Positions 17,174 through 18,340 of a DNA stretch of 18,340 bases are shown piece by piece. The stretch covers positions 1 to 18,340 of the forward strand of contig CADWAF010004419.1 in assembly GCA_902984215.1 (NCBI GenBank), given 5' to 3'. Both the position numbers and the translations under genes were made by a program. This DNA is from Willaertia magna. Lineage: Eukaryota > Heterolobosea > Eutetramitea > Acrasida > Naegleriidae. Every line of letters starts with the position of its first letter. Position 1 is the stretch's first letter. Under the pieces are notes generated by a model, which made no database searches, was not told the DNA's origin, and was given only the letters and a program-made list of their open reading frames with translations.

Positions 17174-18340
17174 TTACAAATTTAAACTAATTCTCCTTCC
17201 TTTTCTTCTTTTTTTAATTACTATTGTATTATCGTTATTATTTTGATTATTGATTTTTCTTTTATTGATGTTTATATCTTCTTTAATTATAGTTTCTTCT
17301 AAAAAAGAAGAACTTATAAAATTAATTATTTGTTGGTCAATTTGTTTTTTTTATTAATTATTAATCTTGTTCTTTTTCACTTATATGTTTTTTTTATAAT
17401 TGTTAATTTTTATTATTTATATTCTCATAAAAAAATAAATATGAATTATGATCAAGAATATATAATTTAATTTTACTAATATATACTTTATCAACACTTT
17501 ATTATTCTACTTATCTTTATTTACTTGTTTCTAAGTATATTACTTTTATTGTATTATTATTATATAGTTTTAAAATTTGAGCTTTTTTACTTAGTACTTA
17601 ATTAATTAATTAATTAATTAAGTAAATTTGATTTAATAGTAATTAAATATTTAACTAATACTTCTTGACTTATTTTAAAATTTATTAAATTAGTTTTTTT
17701 TAAATAATTTTTATTATTTTGTGTGTTTTTTTTGAAAATATTATTTTGAATAGTTTCTTTTAATATTTTTAATTTTATTACTTTTTTAATCAATGTATTA
17801 TCTTTTAGTTTAAATGATTTATAGATGAAATTCGATTTATATTTTGTAACTGAATGAATAGTTTTATTATAATTATCTATAACTAATAACAAAAATTCAG
17901 TTTAATTATTTTGTTTTTTTTAATTTTTAATTTTAGTACTATCTTTATAGTTTTATTAGCTTTTTCTATAAATAATTATAAAATAGGAACTCTTAAATTG
18001 TTATATACAATTTTAATATCTTTTTCATTAATATATTGGGAAATTATATGGTTTTTGAATTTTGGACTATTGTTGTAATGAATAATAATAATATTTTTTA
18101 TATATCTATCTTCTTTTAATTTACTTAACATTGTCTCAAGTTTATCTTTTATAGTATATGTTTGTTTGTTAGTTAATATTGAAGCTATTATATTTAGAAA
18201 AAGCATTAACCATTATTAAGACGTGTTTGAATTGACAATAAAAAGGTAAATTAAAGCAATCAACAAATATAATTATACAACATTTATCAAGACATGTATT
18301 CTGGATTAGGTTACTTTTTATATTTTATTGATGAAAATAA
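17174..18340 (-). pseudogene. Decayed rve-type (DDE) integrase of a retroelement or Maverick-like element
   Basis: Read from 18340 downwards this is the catalytic and C-terminal part of an integrase, broken by stops and frameshifts. A first frame gives IIFVDCFNLPFY, with Asp at 18261-18259 as a candidate first catalytic residue, then KHVLIMVNAFSKY (about 18228-18190). After a frameshift, an open run of 76 codons from 18206 gives LTNKQTYTIKDKLETML and HYNNSPKFKN; Asn at 18074-18072 lies where DNGxEF integrases have the second Asp. The run ends at TAA 17978-17976, but the frame continues to FIEKANKTIK with the candidate third-acid Glu at 17966-17964. A third frame carries DNYNKTIHSVTKYKSNF (about 17880-17842), matching the YN-T-H-x-TG-Y-P region. 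The tail ends in a basic stretch, IKKRRKGRR, and a stop at 17176-17174. The element continues beyond the window; no terminal repeat is visible. Confidence 0.68.
17595..17624. repeat. Perfect 30-bp palindrome of TTAA repeats
   Basis: TAC, a run of tetranucleotide TTAA/AATT repeats, and GTA read identically on both strands over 30 bp. It lies in the 3' part of the integrase relic, just after the 92-codon open stretch. A simple-repeat expansion would explain it; cruciform extrusion is possible but not shown. Confidence 0.8.

Noticed and set aside
17614..17892. Independent 92-codon minus-strand gene
   Set aside because: It starts at TTG rather than ATG and contains the YNKTIH region of the integrase; it is a piece of the larger relic.
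16484..18340. TAA/TAG read as glutamine (an altered genetic code)
   Set aside because: Several in-frame TAA codons fall where Gln is expected, but the intact genes in the same window use CAA throughout and terminate at TAA, and the relics also carry frameshifts and TGA. Decay explains all of this without a code change.
15901..18340. Long intron joining the GH30 gene to its missing 3' half
   Set aside because: No glucosidase C-terminal motif is readable in any forward frame to the end of the window, and no strong GTAAGT donor lies at the break. A more distant exon cannot be excluded.
1..18340. tRNA or rRNA genes
   Set aside because: I saw no cloverleaf-compatible segment with A and B box motifs and no rRNA-like GC-richer block by eye; a covariance search was not possible.

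Overview
The window looks like nuclear DNA of an AT-rich protist, most likely a heterolobosean amoeboflagellate of the Naegleria/Willaertia type. This placement is an inference from gene style and composition, not from a marker gene. The evidence is mostly intronless, tightly packed eukaryotic genes (gaps of about 110-250 bp), codon use strongly biased to A/T third positions, Asn/Glu-rich low-complexity inserts, short GTAAGT...AG introns in one gene, and a giant receptor-kinase gene.

Layout. Positions 1-2181 (+) hold nearly all of BRF1, the TFIIB-related subunit of the RNA polymerase III factor TFIIIB; only the first few codons lie outside the window. Positions 3175-2372 (-) hold a three-exon gene for a small four-pass membrane protein; only its last exon contains a sizeable plain ORF. 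Positions 5196-3346 (-) hold an FBXO3-type F-box/SUKH/ApaG protein. A short divergent spacer follows, then a 2621-codon receptor kinase gene (5410-13275, +) with a secretory N-terminus, a propeller-like region, EGF modules, a REJ-like region, a degenerate GPS-like element, one membrane span and a complete Ser/Thr kinase domain. An RCC1-repeat protein with a possible vestigial BTB tail follows (13397-14701, +). After that comes a GH30 glucosylceramidase-like gene (14827-15936, +) that stops before the catalytic nucleophile.

From about 15,905 to the end the character changes sharply. The DNA becomes even more AT-rich and holds no intact gene. It contains a direct-repeat/palindrome cluster at the GH30 break, a broken RCC1-like fragment (about 16484-16840, +), a G-free tandem repeat whose units differ mostly by C/T, and on the minus strand a decayed rve-type (DDE) integrase of a retroelement or Maverick-like element (about 18340-17174). 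Where the two relics can be compared with their families, the damage looks dominated by C-to-T and G-to-A changes (Gln to stop, Gly to Ser/Glu, Asp to Asn). That is the most unusual signal here: a RIP-like or methylation-deamination signature, or strong AT-biased decay, confined to multicopy sequence next to intact single-copy genes.

The intact genes show no obvious shared pathway. They read as ordinary housekeeping, signalling and ubiquitin-system genes in a gene-dense region that runs into a decaying repeat-rich segment.
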